NCBI GenBank assembly: GCA_036346395.1
Contig: CM070594.1
Coordinates: forward strand, 23,841,385 to 23,905,384
Direction: 5' to 3'
From: Hsuehochloa calcarea
Lineage: Eukaryota > Streptophyta > Magnoliopsida > Poales > Poaceae
Length of the DNA: 64,000 nt
Shown: piece by piece, positions 1-11,685 of the stretch
How positions within the stretch are numbered: the first letter of the stretch is position 1
How the letters are laid out: each line of letters begins with the position of its first letter
Translations under genes and position numbers: made by a program
The notes under the pieces: generated by a model
Told to the model about the DNA's origin: nothing
The model's input: only the letters and a program-made list of their open reading frames with translations
Databases searched by the model: none

Positions 1-828
1 AATAGAGAAGTCCGTAAGACAATTGAAGTCTAGAAGATATTTGAAATCCATGCATATGACCGCGCACTAGTGAAGCAAATAGAGAAGTTTAGAAGACAAT
101 TGAAGTCTAGAAGACAATTGCATCCGGAAGATAATTGATTTGCAAGCATTAGCGAATCAAGCGCCTAACCACTTTAGTGATTTAAAGAGCGTGACCAAGT
201 CGCATATGCCTGCACGCAATGCACCGGAGAGGGTTGAAATACCGATGAAGGTATCCCTAATCCCGCCCTAAGGCCTCTGAAGGACGAGAACTCCCCCTCG
301 AATCCAAAACCGGGGCCTGGTGAAAAGGATAAGAAGGACTTGACACAACCGATCACCAAAGTACCCCAGATCGGAAGGGAGCCGGTTGAGACTGCACCGA
401 TATGGAACCTTCGAAAAGGCATACTAGAATTGAACATCCCCATGAAGGAGACATCGGCATGGATGCATGCGCACACATCGGAGCTGAAAAACTAAAGGGA
501 CTTGCCCCGCAATTGAAAGTAGCGGTAAGCAAATAGAAGCATAAGAAATATCGCCCCTTGAAGACATAGCTATAAACTTTATGATCTTGGGAGAATCTAT
601 GAATAAGCCAACAGCCAATGTCGACATTTACTTTACAAAGAAAATTGTCACAATCATCAATCTTGATCCAGAGCTGCAGACGCTTCGTTGAATATAAGAA
701 AAGATCAAATTGAGAAGATTGGAAGAAGGCAATAGAAACTGAATTGTTCTCTCTGAATAAAAGAGAGGTGTTTGGGCCTGTAAGCCGCACACCTCCCCAT
801 GTGCACCATGTAGGGCATAAGTGAGTAT

Positions 829-2292
829 TTGTTCGAAAGAGAAATGAAAGAAGCAAGGCTCGTTGCACAAGTTTTCACTCAACGTCCAGGAGATTGTTAT
901 GAAGAAACCTATTCCCCGGTCATGAGCGGAATTACCTTTAGATATTTATCTCAATGGCAGCAAACTTGGAAGTTAGAAGTGAAATTGATGGATGTGGTAA
1001 CTGCATACCTTTATGGAAATTTGAATTCGGACATTTATATGAAGATACCTGAATGTACCCCTGTCCCGAACCAAGATAGAGCGAATAGAAATCTATACAG
1101 TTTGCAACTCGTAAAGTCCTTTGTATGGATCAAGCAATCGAGCGAATGTGGTATAATCGCTCGAAGCGACTTTCTATGCAAGAAAGGCTACACGAACAAT
1201 GAGAATTATCCCTGTGTATTTATACGACGATCCCAGGATGGATTTTGTATAAATCTCAGTGTATGAAGATGATCTGAATATAATTGGAACCTTAGAAGGT
1301 ATTAAGAAATCAAGCTCTTACCTGGAGTCAGAGTTCGAAATAAAAGATTTGGATCAAACCAAATCGCCTAGGCTTGCGGCTTGAGCATACCCGTAAGAGA
1401 TTCTAGTACATCACCAACCTACACTCGTAAAGTGTTGGAAAAGTTCGGCTTTGAAAAGGCATATCCTTCGAAGTGCCGATGGTCGGAGATCCTTGCGCAA
1501 GACAAGGACCCGTCTGGACCTAAAGAAGAGGGGGAGGAAGTCCTGGGACCAGAATTCCCGTACCTGAGTGCGGTAGGAGCACTCATGTATTTAGCAAACT
1601 GTACTAGATCAGGCATTGCATTTGCCGTAAACCTATTAGCAAGGTATAATACAGAACCTACCAAAGGCATTGGCAGGAAATAATAGACATCTTCCGTTAC
1701 CTCCAAGAAAGCAAAGAACTTGGTCTATTCTACAGAAAGAACCAAGACTTGTGTATGAATGACTATGCAGATGTCGGGTTCCTGTCGAACCCGCATACAG
1801 CCAAGTCGCAAACATACTATGTATTCCTATGTGATGGAACTGAAGTTTCATGGAAATCGTCTAAGCAAAGTCTTGTATCTACTTCGACGAACCACTCAGA
1901 AATCATAGCACTATACGAAGCCTCACGAGAATGTTCTTGGCTTCGACGGATGATTCACCACATCCAAAGATCATGTGGATTGGATATCTGCACAAACCCC
2001 TACCATTATCTATGAAGATAATGCAGCTTGTGTCGCCCAAGTACAGATGGGTTATGTGAAGAGTCCCCTTACAAAGCATATCAATCCCAAGTTCTTCTAT
2101 GCTCATGAAATGCAAAAGATGGACGAAATTAAGGTACTGCATACTAAGTCATGTGAAAATCTTGCAGATTTATTCACTAAGTCACTTCCAGCGTCTAGTT
2201 TTGAAAGATGCATACGTGGAATTGGAATGATAAGACTTAGACAAGTCATGCAATCTGGGGAGAATCTTCACGAACTTATTATTAAATCTTGA
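829..2292 (+). pseudogene. Broken copia reverse transcriptase and RNase H
   Basis: Three broken frames carry copia-type sequence. Bases 829-1266 hold the start of the reverse transcriptase, with a segment reading ARLVAQVFTQRP, then YEETYSPVMSGITFRYL, then KLMDVVTAYLYG. Bases 1381-1683 hold the link region with the YLSAVGALMYLANCTR motif. Bases 1749-2292 hold RNase H, with SWKSSKQSLVSTSTNHSEI, then EDNAACVAQV, then LADLFTKSLP near the end. The RT frame lacks the catalytic YVDD segment, which falls in a decayed stretch near 1260-1290. Several frameshifts separate the blocks (near 1265, 1683-1750 and 2010), and the 829 frame has no ATG start. This is a fossil and not a host gene. Confidence 0.85.
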
Positions 2293-2525
2293 ACACGAAG
2301 ATCAAGTACCCAAAGAATAAATCCCGGAGATTAAATGAAATTGGGTGGATTGTACTCTTTTTCCCTTACGAGTTTTTCCTGAAGTTTCTCGGCTAAGGTT
2401 TTTGATGAGGCAATTCATGTAACACAGCAGAACGCATGACATGTACTCTTTCTCCAAATTTTTCCCACTGGGTTTTTATGGAGTTTTGACGAGACATGAA
2501 CATGTTGGATGAGTGTTCAAGGGAG

Positions 2526-2809
2526 TGTTAAGCCGGGCCCGGGACTGGAGAGTCCTGGCCCAAGATCTGCCCAGACTCGGAGAGTCTCGCCCAATTGAAC
2601 TCCTCATCCCGTAGTCTATAAATAGAGGGTCACCCCCCTCTCCCTGTAACCCTAATTGATCCGAAGCAATAAAGCAGACCCTGAAGTCCCGCATATCTCT
2701 GTGTTCATTCTACTGTTGTGTTCTTGTGTTCTTCATCGTTCTTACGATTCTGATCATTGTATACGAGGTACCCGTTCGGACTGGACTGGCCAGCGACGGT
2801 TACTCAACA
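2526..2809 (+). repeat. Probable 3' LTR of the copia relic
   Basis: A purine-rich tract (CAAGGGAG) ends at 2525 and is followed by TGTTAAGCC, the expected arrangement of polypurine tract and LTR start. The segment contains a TATA-like TATAAATAG near 2617 and ends in ACTCAACA at about 2809. The boundaries come from the TG...CA rule only, because no second LTR copy is in the window. Confidence 0.55.
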
Positions 2810-3600
2810 AATTCAACGGAAGTAGCCAAGGAGGTCACTTGGAAACTATTTTTTTTCATTATCTTTAATTGACCTAGCTATGGGTAAGTGACAACAATAC
2901 CATATTTTTCTGTACTTATGGGTGTGGCAACCTGTCCTTTTAGTGGTCTGACCATGTTTTTTTGTGAGGAGATCTGACGACGATTATAACATTGCGAACT
3001 CCACATTTTCTCTATATTTTCTTGTAGTTATTGTCTTAGCAATATTTTTTATTGGAAATTTTATCACTCAATTCTTGATACAGAAGTTATGTTTTTCTCC
3101 CTAAACATGAATTCTAAAGCTAACATGATGTTATTCTTGTTTGTCTTTTTTCTCATGATTGAGATAAATCAAGACCTTTGATGAGTCATGAATTAACCCC
3201 TTTTTCTTATAAAAAAAATTGTCCAAATAAAAATAAGCTAAAATTTAGTCGGAATTAATGTTTTTAGACAGGAAGGCATGTAAATTTCTTAATTCTTGTA
3301 TGTTCATAGCACTTATTCTCATTTCTCAATGATCATTGGTTGGGATGCAAAACTCAAAAATGATTGCAGTGCAAAAGAAATATCTCATGTTTGACCAATT
3401 ATAACAAGAACAAATGTTTTGTCCTATCTTTTTCAGGCAATGGTTGCAAAATTCTCTTCCATATGCAAGCATGTTGAGTACATCTGGTCAGGTATAAGTC
3501 TCAACAATCTCAAAATTATATATCCTACCAACACTAAAAAAGAGAAGGCAAGACAATGCAAAGAGGGTCAGAATAAGAAGAAGAGGGTGTAGAAATATGA
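2810..3600. other. Gene-free AT-rich stretch
   Basis: I see no convincing coding sequence, RNA gene or complete element here. The composition is AT-rich with short homopolymer runs. Confidence 0.6.
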
Positions 3601-3810
3601 AGAGAAGCCCAAAAAGGAGAAGGAAAGGCTATTTACTCAGCGATGGCTCCACTGGAGTCCCGCAGCGACCACCGTGGAGAAGAAGAAGCGGTATGGCCAC
3701 TGGATCGTGTTGATGTACCCAAGAAGCGGTGAAGAAGAGGGAATAGGCTGTTGTAGTGCAAAAGAAGTGGCCGCACGGCCATATCTGGACAACAATGGTC
3801 TAAGAAGCAG

Positions 3811-4240
3811 CGCAAGAGAGGGAGTGAGCATGCCGGGGATGCGAGGGAACTGGAGAGGGCAAGGGAGCAGGAAGGCGGCGTCGAAAGATGGTAGAGAGCA
3901 AGCGAGCGGAGCGGTGGTTGCATCGCCACCTTGAGCAAGAAGTGGCGAAGGAGAGGGAGGGAGCACGCCGGGGACGCAAGGGAAGTGGAGAGGGTGAGGG
4001 GGCAAGGAGGCGGCATCGGAAGATAGGAGAGGGCGAGCGGGCAGAGCGACGGCCTCGTCGCCACTTTGAGCAAGAGCGGCGGCATCGCCTAGGCGAAGGA
4101 GAGCGGGATGCATCGCCGACTTGAGCAAGAAGCGGTGGAGGAGAGGGAGGGAGTACGTAGGGGACACGAGGGAAGTGGAGAGGGCGAGGGGGTAGAAGGT
4201 AGCGTCGGAAGACAGGAGAGGGAGCGGCGGCGACGCCTAG
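3811..4240. repeat. GA-rich imperfect tandem triplication
   Basis: Three diverged copies of a purine-rich unit begin near 3811, 3953 and 4143. Each carries a GAGGGAG(T/G)GAG-(C/T)A(C/T)G block, then GGGAA(C/G)TGGAGAGGG, then a GGAAGA..GGAGAG-like block. Copies one and two end in a TTGAGCAAGA(A/G)-type string. The same TTGAGCAAGAAG string occurs at 3931 and 4121, a spacing of 190 bp. The strong strand asymmetry creates long chance open frames on both strands, which I do not call genes. Confidence 0.65.
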
Positions 4241-4274
4241 GCTATGGAGAGCGAGACGCAGAAGGGGATGCGTC

Positions 4275-4853
4275 GTGGAGGGCTCCCTAATGCCCGATCT
4301 TTTGGTTGTGCAACCGCATAGGCATGACTGGCCCACGAAAAAGTCGTTACCTGCAGACGAGCGCGGAGCTGACTGGCCCACAAAACCCACAGACTGTGTG
4401 ACCGAATGCCTCGTGTGTGAAACAGAAGAAGCGAGGACAGATGGTGCGCACCGATTGGAGGACTTGTGGTACGGAACGGACCTGAGGCCGCCACTCTTCG
4501 CAGGTTTAGATAAGGGAGAGATACCGGTGATCTCTACCTCGTTACTCAGCCCACATAGCATATCTTCAGATGCAAAGAAACTTGAGTTTGGGGAAGTCAG
4601 CTACACAAATATGGTTTTTGACAAGGGAATGTATACTTTGGTTTTTGACAAGGGAATGTATACAAGTGTAGGAGTGGGAGGCACCAGGAATGCAGCTATT
4701 AGTTGTGGTACGGAATTATCACGTTTGATGCATGACTCTTTTGCCTATTGTGTGGGCTTTAATTCCTCGGTTGGCCGCAGGGTTATTTCCACGAATCAAC
4801 GATCAGTTGAATTATTCTCTCTTACACCATTGGATCAGTCAGAATCTAAGTAA
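4275..4853 (+). other. Uncharacterised open frame with a 9-codon tandem duplication
   Basis: A frame of about 190 codons stays open to 4853, but its first codon at 4275 is GTG and the first ATG is near 4290. I do not recognise the protein. At 4613-4665 a 27-bp unit is duplicated in frame, giving VFDKGMYT twice in a row. The string GACTGGCCCAC(G/A)AAA is also repeated, near 4325 and 4370. The neighbours are repeats, and there is no promoter or splice evidence. This may be a captured gene fragment or a chance frame inside a retroelement. Confidence 0.25.
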
Positions 4854-4859
4854 CCTGGT

Positions 4860-7110
4860 ACACTAAAACTAATTTTGGGATGTCTTATAGTGCAGCATAT
4901 TGATCGATCATTCCATCATGCCATGTTAGATCCATGGATTTCATTGTTGGATGTCGTACGGGCGGCCCACCGACCCTGGCGAAGACATCAAGCAAGGGGT
5001 ACCGGGTACCCTTTTGTACAGAGGGAAAGACACAGAAAGACTGCCACAAGCATCTTTGGTTGAAGAGTACAACGCACTCTGAAACGAGAGGTTTAAGGAG
5101 CCTTCGCTTTAGACCATCTCGCACACAGCAAAAGGTTCATGGAGCCTTCGCTCCGGCTTCGGATCCATCTCGTATGGAGCGAAGAAAGTCAAGACTACTT
5201 ATGAACTAGGAGTGTATGGGTAGTGACAAAATCCATAAAGATTCCTCGTGTACCAAAGTCCGAGAAGGTGCAAAATTTGGGTCAAATAGCTGATAGACCA
5301 CCTCAGTCATGGTACATTCATGCCTGCTATGATGCAGCATTGTGCTCAATTCGATATTTTTTTAGCCATGTTGCTATGGCTGTATTGCAGATGCCAAGAA
5401 AAATATCAAGGATTGGACTAGAGATGTCATGTCATCGAGCGTCACTTGACGCTCAACTCTGCAGTCAGCATTTGGTGTCTAAACGGAGGACCAAGTACTA
5501 CATAAAAACGGATATCTGTGTTGAAAAGGTAAATGTAGAGGATCTATACTAATATACATTACGGTATTATCTCCGCTATTCAATAAAAAAAACGAACGGT
5601 TTAGATATGCATTAGGGTATTATTCACGCACAGTTTTTTTTTACCATAACAGTAGAGAATCAGGATAATACACAGTGATGTACAATGTACAGATAAGATT
5701 ATGCATTTTGCTATTGTTCCCCTTGCCTAGTCTCTCTACCTCCCCGACTGGTGTTAAAGCACTCAAGTGGCAAGAAGATATCACTGCCCAGCACTCCCTA
5801 GTCTCTAGCTATTGATGATCTTTGTGGTTTGTTTTAGCCTTCTCAGTGGTGGCTACTGAACTGGAAAACATTATGCTAGGCACAGATTGGAATGTACTCC
5901 TAACTGGCTTACTTGAAACCTTTACCTTGCCATGTGCTAGTACATACAGTTTGTCTTGTGGGCCCTTGATCACCAGAAACATTATATGCTGCGTAGGACC
6001 CTCTTGCAGGAGCGATTACACTCTGGTTTTCCATGATTTCGTATAGCCACCGACAAAACGAGCTACGCCTGAGCTGACGCTATCCACATGACTCAAGACT
6101 CAGCTGTGTATTAGCTGGTCACATAGGATTGCTAATAGCAAGGAAACTGTAGTGTCTTATATGACTACTTACCAGCTATTATAAAACACCGTTCATGTCC
6201 CGTTAGTTTATCTTTTGTGAACGGTCGATCTTTTCAACAATGGCAAACGATTAGTTTTGCAGAAACAACGAACAAACCCACTTCTTTTTTTTTCTGGCTT
6301 CCCGTGCCCGAAAGTTACTGCTGCCTTGTAATAGAATCTGGGATGGGATATTTGTTCATCCCAAAACGGTTTAGCATCACAAGTACCTTCCCAAGCGGCC
6401 CTACGGTGTATTCTACTGTAGATATTTGAGCCGCGTCGCAGCGGCAAATTAAAGTGTTTCCCATGACAAACACGCGATTGCTACCGTGCAAAACCGGAGA
6501 TTTTTCGCACACCGGAGCCGCTGAAAACCTAGTTTTTGGCATTTCTGGAATTTCGGGGGGGCAGCGACCGGCCCGTGGCTCTCAGCCAAGTCGCTCCATC
6601 TTCCGGCGTTATCGCCTCCCGGCGAGCCGCGTCGGACGTTATCCGTATGAGCCACCAAGACAGACCCCCCATGCAGCAAATTTCCTTTTCATGCCGTGTC
6701 CTTTTTGTGCATTTTGATTCCAAATGAGTTGTTTTCTTGTCTCCCATCCACACGGTTTATGTATTTACTTATTTTTTATATAGAAATTGCATACAAGGCA
6801 ACAAATTTAGTTTGGGAGAATTGGCAAAATCCTTTTTTTTTTCTACGAGTTTTTAGTTGGTCCAAATTTGGTACTTCGTAGGACTGGACACGTGGCGAAA
6901 GACGAATGGTTGAGGGCAAAATTTACAGGCTACATGAGAAAAAGGCCACATGGCTTCGTGGGTCGCATGGACGCCAGGAGCCATCGGTGCCACCTAAGAA
7001 AAAGGTGTTGAAAATCTTAGCCACGTCACCCCACAAAGCTTATCCACTTAAAATTTCTCTAATCTTCTTCTCCTTTTGTTTTGGGGGTGACTAGTGGTGT
7101 TTTCATTGTA
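4860..7110. other. Intergenic stretch without recognisable genes
   Basis: Only short frames occur here. Bases 5090-5190 contain GGAGCCTTCGCT repeats of a kind seen in grass LTR elements, but no LTR boundary can be placed. The rest appears to be ordinary AT-rich intergenic DNA. I see no gene that I can support. Confidence 0.5.
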
Positions 7111-7139
7111 CGCCCACCCCACCTGTCATATCTCACTTA

Positions 7140-7440
7140 AGACATCGTGCAACAAAAAAACTAGAAGTGCAACAATTAGTTTCTGAGTTTGCAACAAATC
7201 TTCACTCGGATGCAACAAACACGAAATAAACGCTCGATCTGCCTACAAAAAGCCGCAACAAAAAATGATAGTGAAATCAACAATGATTAGTAAGGATACA
7301 ACAAAACTTCATTTGGTGGCAACAAAACATAGCAGCAAAGCGCTGCAACAAATCACACCCGCAATTGCAAAAAAAAAAACATTGGTACAACAAATCAACA
7401 AAACAATTGCACAAAAAAAAACACTTACTACAAACCATGC
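7140..7440. repeat. Cluster of dispersed GCAACAA motifs
   Basis: The heptamer GCAACAA, with close variants such as ACAACAA, recurs about every 20-40 bp, separated by unrelated AT-rich spacers. Examples start near 7148, 7167, 7190 and 7209, and continue to about 7430. This resembles subterminal motif arrays of DNA transposons, but no terminal inverted repeat or target duplication was found, so the family is not assigned. Confidence 0.5.
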
Positions 7441-7559
7441 TCCTCTCGACGTCACCGTTCGTATAACCGGCGATGAGCACCTCGCAGATGGCCACCCGAG
7501 CCGCTCGAGTGTGAGGAACTGATGGGGATATCCCTACGACTACTACATCTTCCACTCCA

Positions 7560-7830
7560 AGTGTGCATAAGCCTGTTCATGAAGCACCAAAGAATCCAAT
7601 GACTAAAGCAAGAGCCAAGCTTATAAATCAATATGTGCTTTTGTTTCTTAAAGAAATTCCTATTGACTTTGATGCGAAGGGGATACTACCTCATGTAAAT
7701 ACATTGTGTATTATCAGGTTTGAACATTGTAAAGCCTATAGAACCGAGAGAGGGGAGAGGGAGGCCGAAGCCAAAGCAATAGACGAGAACCATAAAAGAT
7801 CAAGGCAGGTCCGCGACTAGGTCCGTTGTA
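7560..7830 (+). pseudogene. C-terminal tail of a Ty3-type LTR retrotransposon polyprotein
   Basis: The frame reads PMTKARAKLINQYV, then a short loop, then HVNTLCIIRFE. This matches the tail found after integrase in many grass Ty3-type elements, where a PMTRARAK-like string precedes a TLC(I/M)(I/L)R(Y/F) string before the 3' LTR. The rest of the polyprotein is not seen upstream, so only the tail survives or the upstream part is too decayed to read. The assignment rests on remembered family pattern and not on a search. Confidence 0.5.
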
Positions 7831-8450
7831 GCGACCAGGTCCACAACTAGGCTTTGCCCGAAGATTGTAGTCGTGCAGGGCAAGGAACGCTGGTCGAAGT
7901 CTATGACCAAAAGCCGCCATACAATGCTAAAGGGGAAGGTCCAAGCAGCCCAAGACTTAGAGAAAGAAATCAAACCGCGTGGAGGCCCAAGGTGTGAACA
8001 ATTCTCGATATGAACAATACATGCTATGAATAGTAAATCCGAACACTATGTTTAGATTAGGAGTTGGATTCGGAATTCTTTGGCCAAATCAATTAGGAGC
8101 CGGCCCTAGACCTTGGTGCGTGAGTTAGGGGGGACACCATAAATACCATCGCGACCCCCCGTATCTCTTAGACCACGTTTAATCTATTATTTTCCGAACA
8201 ACGTATGCTTGTTTCTTCTGTTGTGCTCATAGCCAAAACAGCGAGAATTAGGCGTTCAGAACCAGGGGTCGTTCTTGCTTTTTCCGTTGGAAATTGAGGG
8301 TTTGACGATCTTTGCTTTGTGGTCAGCGAGGATCCAATCAAGTGTGTGTTTGGGTGAATTTTGTAAAAAGCTGCAAGTCCGTGCATTGGCGCGGGGGATC
8401 AGGTAGCGGTTCATTAAGATACACAAGTTATCGAGATGTTTTACGTCGAG
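7830..8450 (+). repeat. Probable LTR remnant of the Ty3-type element
   Basis: This follows directly after the polyprotein tail. It contains AACA(A/G)T-rich motifs near 8000-8050 and a TATA-like CATAAATAC at about 8140. A downstream segment with TTAGACCACGTTTAATCTATT resembles the transcript start region of grass Ty3 LTRs. Exact ends are not determined. It stops where the minus-strand gene remnant begins. Confidence 0.45.
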
Positions 8451-8454
8451 AAGA

Positions 8455-8990
8455 TCAGGCACCCCTCATCAGGAACTCCTCCTCGCAGCCAAAGTTGACG
8501 AACATCACCTCAGCGACGCCCCGATCGGACGACACATACGTGTGGTACGACGGCACGAAGCGGCACCCCACGTCCGTCGGCTCATCGACCAATAGGTGCA
8601 CCACGAGGGAACGATCGAGCCGGAGCAGCGCGAGGGAGGCGTGTGCAGGGTACGAGAGCAGCAGCGTGTACTCGCGCATTAGGGTTCGGAGCCCAGTGGT
8701 GCCGAGCTGCTTGAGCACATGCGTGGGCACACCACCGCCATGGGCATCCCTGCGGTGAATGCGCGAAGGTCGACAGCGATGCTCGCGTTGGCACCCATGG
8801 AGAGCGACAGGAACAATGCTTTGGGGTCGAGGCAGCCACTCCCTACCAGGGGCTTCCTAGGGCGGTGGTGGAGGACGAGGAGCAAGACAATGAGCAGCAA
8901 CGTGAAGGCCAGGAGGTGGCGGACAGAGCCGGTGGTCAGGGGGGTTGGGGTGAGGGGGTGAGGCGAGGAGGCGGATGTAGAGTGTGGCAT
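8455..8990 (-). pseudogene. Frameshifted remnant of a gene for a membrane-anchored protein
   Basis: Reading the minus strand from an ATG at 8990, the protein begins with a Ser/Pro/Thr-rich leader and one strong hydrophobic segment at about residues 26-41 (LLAFTLLLIVLLLVL), typical of a single N-terminal membrane anchor. At about 8725 the coherent sequence changes frame. The second block contains LRTLMREYTLLLSYPAHASL, then LDRSLVVHLLVDE, then VPSYHTYVSSDRGVAEVMFVN. It ends near 8455 at a stop. The good codon pattern on both sides of one shift suggests a real plant gene that has lost a base. Its 3' part is missing at the junction with the LTR remnant at 8450. I do not recognise the family, so no function is proposed. 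Confidence 0.5.
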
Positions 8991-8999
8991 TTTGCAACC

Positions 9000-11460
9000 G
9001 CAGTGCTGGAAACGGGCTAGGCTAACGTACGATGGGTCCGAACGCCTGAGCCGTATAAATTCCCTTTTGTTTTTGGTTTAATTTGGTTCTGGCCAGTGTG
9101 TCTAAATTCAGATTCAGATTTATTGCAAATGAGAAACTCACCATATAGAATCTGTATACTTTGAGTAATTGACTTCCTTTTTCTTTTTTTTTGTGAGAAC
9201 ATCTTTTTAGGCTTCCGTGGTGGGTTTTTAGACGGTTTAATTCAAAGGTATAAGCCACATGAGAATATGTATACTCTTTTTCAAAAACAGGAATAGCTAA
9301 CAGAAGTGTGACTTCTTAGGGTGTGTGTTCACTATACGAATAAAGATGTGTGTGTGAGAGAGAGTACATGAACTGTGTCCACACACTTTAATCATACATA
9401 AAAACTCGTTGCAGAACATTTAATTTTGATCTGTTTGGGAAACATATATGCTGTCTTACGAGAACGCGTAACAAAAAAGAAGGCGCAAATACGATTATTC
9501 TTTGCCAAAGTATTCTCTCCTTGTCACAAAAGCGTATTGAGGGAGTATTCTCGATGAATTCAACATGAGATGCCACCCCCACTTGGATTGGAATCCTATG
9601 GTCAGAATTCAGGGTCAGATTTGCTCAAGGAATGCACCAACCAAGTAGCTTCCTGATTTAGTTTCTTCTTCTTCTTCTTCTTTTTTTTTAAATAAAAAAA
9701 AGGAGTCGCTGGTTTGACATTTCAAACAGCGCGGAATACGTTATTTTTTGTCAAAGCAAAGAAAAAAAACTGTGGAATACGTACGGTATTTGAAAAAGGT
9801 TACTAGTACTAAAAAAGTGACGTGTTTCGCAGTACGTGGAGATTTTCTCCCTACTGACCTTATCCATTGCAAGGGCCGGGGCGCTGACCAGCGGGCCCCA
9901 CAAGGCAGCCTACTTTACCCCGACCAATGGCTCCCTTTCGGACCCCACGGGGTAAACAGAAACGGAAATGCTTAACAACAAAAAATAGTTTCCTCGCCGC
10001 GTGGTTGGTTTGAACCATCTCGACACGCGTCGAGTTCTTGGGCGTTCGATGAACACTGGACGGCAGGATCTTCACTTGTAAAAAAATATCGGTGGGTTAT
10101 CTCTACTACTTAAAAAAATAATTAGTGGCGGTTCGTCCTCCTTCATACGACGTGAGTCGTTAGATTTATCTTTCTTCGTGAGATGTGAGCCGTTGGACCT
10201 CTTGTTCTTTCTCGGTTCCTCCCGTACGCACGGTTGGCTACCCATAATCCTCTCTCCACTCTTCCCGCACTTCAACTGGCTAAGCTGGTGCGCAAGAATC
10301 GCAAAGATTTCATCGATCTTTCCGAGAACGAATTGTCGACGGATCATTTGCATTGTAAGTTGAGTACAACAACAGTTAATAAAATATATTTTTTAAACCA
10401 TAGCAAAACACGTCAGACTAGTTCTTATTAAACGTGGCCACGCGTTGGGCGGTGCGCGCGCAGACCCGCGCATGTGGCGGCCCGGAAATGCTCTCCCGTA
10501 CGAAAAGTTCGACTCAAAAGGTCACAGGCAGGTGGGTCCAAGTGGACCGTCGCCCTTAGCTGGGACCGACGTGTCAGCGTTGGTAGCAGGGATGCGCTAG
10601 ACATCTCGTGCGTAGGTGTGCGGGTTAGAAACGCTCGATTCGTGACGGATGCGTGCGCTTCATTTTAATATATTTGTTTCCCGACGACGCACAGAACACG
10701 CACGAGTTGTCCCCTCGGGCTCTCCTGTTCTTTTCCGGACGGACGTAGCCTGGTCTTTGGTGTTTTCGGGTGTGCAATGACATGAATACCCCTTTCCCGT
10801 CGCTCTTCTCTCCTTCACTCTCTTTGTATGTGACATTTGCCGTGTTTTCTTCCCTTGGGCTCTCCTATGCTTGATTCCGATATTTGTAAAACATGTGTGT
10901 TATTCTCTGTGAGATGGTGAAGTGCTCTTGTTTCTTTTTATTCTCAGACTAAAAAACAAATATTTACAAATCATCAAAACACAGAGATAATGAATACAAT
11001 GGAGAAGGTTGAGCTCTTCACAAAACACACATCTCAAGTACATTTTACAAACAAAGTATTTACAAATAATAAAAGACAAATTTATCACATCAAAATCAAA
11101 TCCAAACACCCTGCCCATCTAAAATCAAACCAAGTGCCATGTGAGCACGTGCAAAAATGAGTCTAAAATTAGACCCACCGTGACTCATCCCATTGCAACA
11201 TGCAAGAAAAATTGAAAACACAATTCCCACGACGCTAATTTCACCCATCCCAAAAATACAAACAAAGACAATGACCTCATCCAAAATACCCTATTTAGCC
11301 AGTATTTACTTATTTGATACTGTTTCATGACAAAATATCAAATCTAGCCGTCCACAATACCATTTTTGCCCAGAGATAACCTAGATTAAGCCCAAAGTAG
11401 AGGAAAAGGTTTTAAAAACATGCACTTTTAAAACAGGGTGGGCCCCACAACCTAACCCCT
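9000..11460. other. Intergenic region upstream of the invertase gene
   Basis: No gene is supported here. The stretch holds short microsatellites, such as (CTT)n at 9665-9680, and AT-rich DNA. It becomes more C-rich towards the invertase promoter after 11440. Confidence 0.5.
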
Positions 11461-11466
11461 GCAATC

Positions 11467-11474
11467 TATAAAAG
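11467..11474 (+). promoter_or_regulatory. TATA box of the invertase gene
   Basis: TATAAAAGG lies in a C-rich, otherwise TATA-free stretch about 215 bp before the start codon. This places transcription start near 11500 and a CT/CCCC-rich 5' leader of about 185 nt before the ATG at 11686. It is the only good TATA element close to the gene. Confidence 0.7.
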
Positions 11475-11685
11475 GCCGCCTCCCCTCCCCACCCCTTCCC
11501 CTCCATTACGCTACCTCCCCACCCCCCACCTAAACCAGACCGGACGGATCTGGCAGTTTCGCAAATCCAACCTCACCAACCTCACTCTTTACCAAAGTAA
11601 GCTTCGCCTTTGCTGCCCTTTTACGCCTAGCCCCCCACCCCAAGTTTCCGCGTCTCGCGTCGGTGCCCTTCGCCGGAGCTGCCAT

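Larger units (their letters stand above)
1..2809 (+). mobile_element. Degenerate Ty1/copia LTR retrotransposon, 3' part with 3' LTR
   Basis: The stretch reads as a decayed copia polyprotein. Traces of the region before the reverse transcriptase lie around 500-830, reverse transcriptase follows at 829-1266, and an RNase H region at 1381-2292. It ends in a probable 3' LTR. The reading frame is broken by many stops and frameshifts, so the element is dead. No 5' LTR is visible, so the element probably starts before the window. The order RT then RNase H with no integrase behind it is the copia arrangement. Bases 1-130 repeat the string AATTGAAGTCTAGAAGA two to three times and belong to the same decayed region. 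Confidence 0.8.

Noticed and set aside
3633..4561. Long minus-strand open frames of 150-253 codons
   Set aside because: They are read from strongly purine-biased repeats and overlap in several frames. They have no family pattern and only repeat-derived Ser/Pro/Leu composition.
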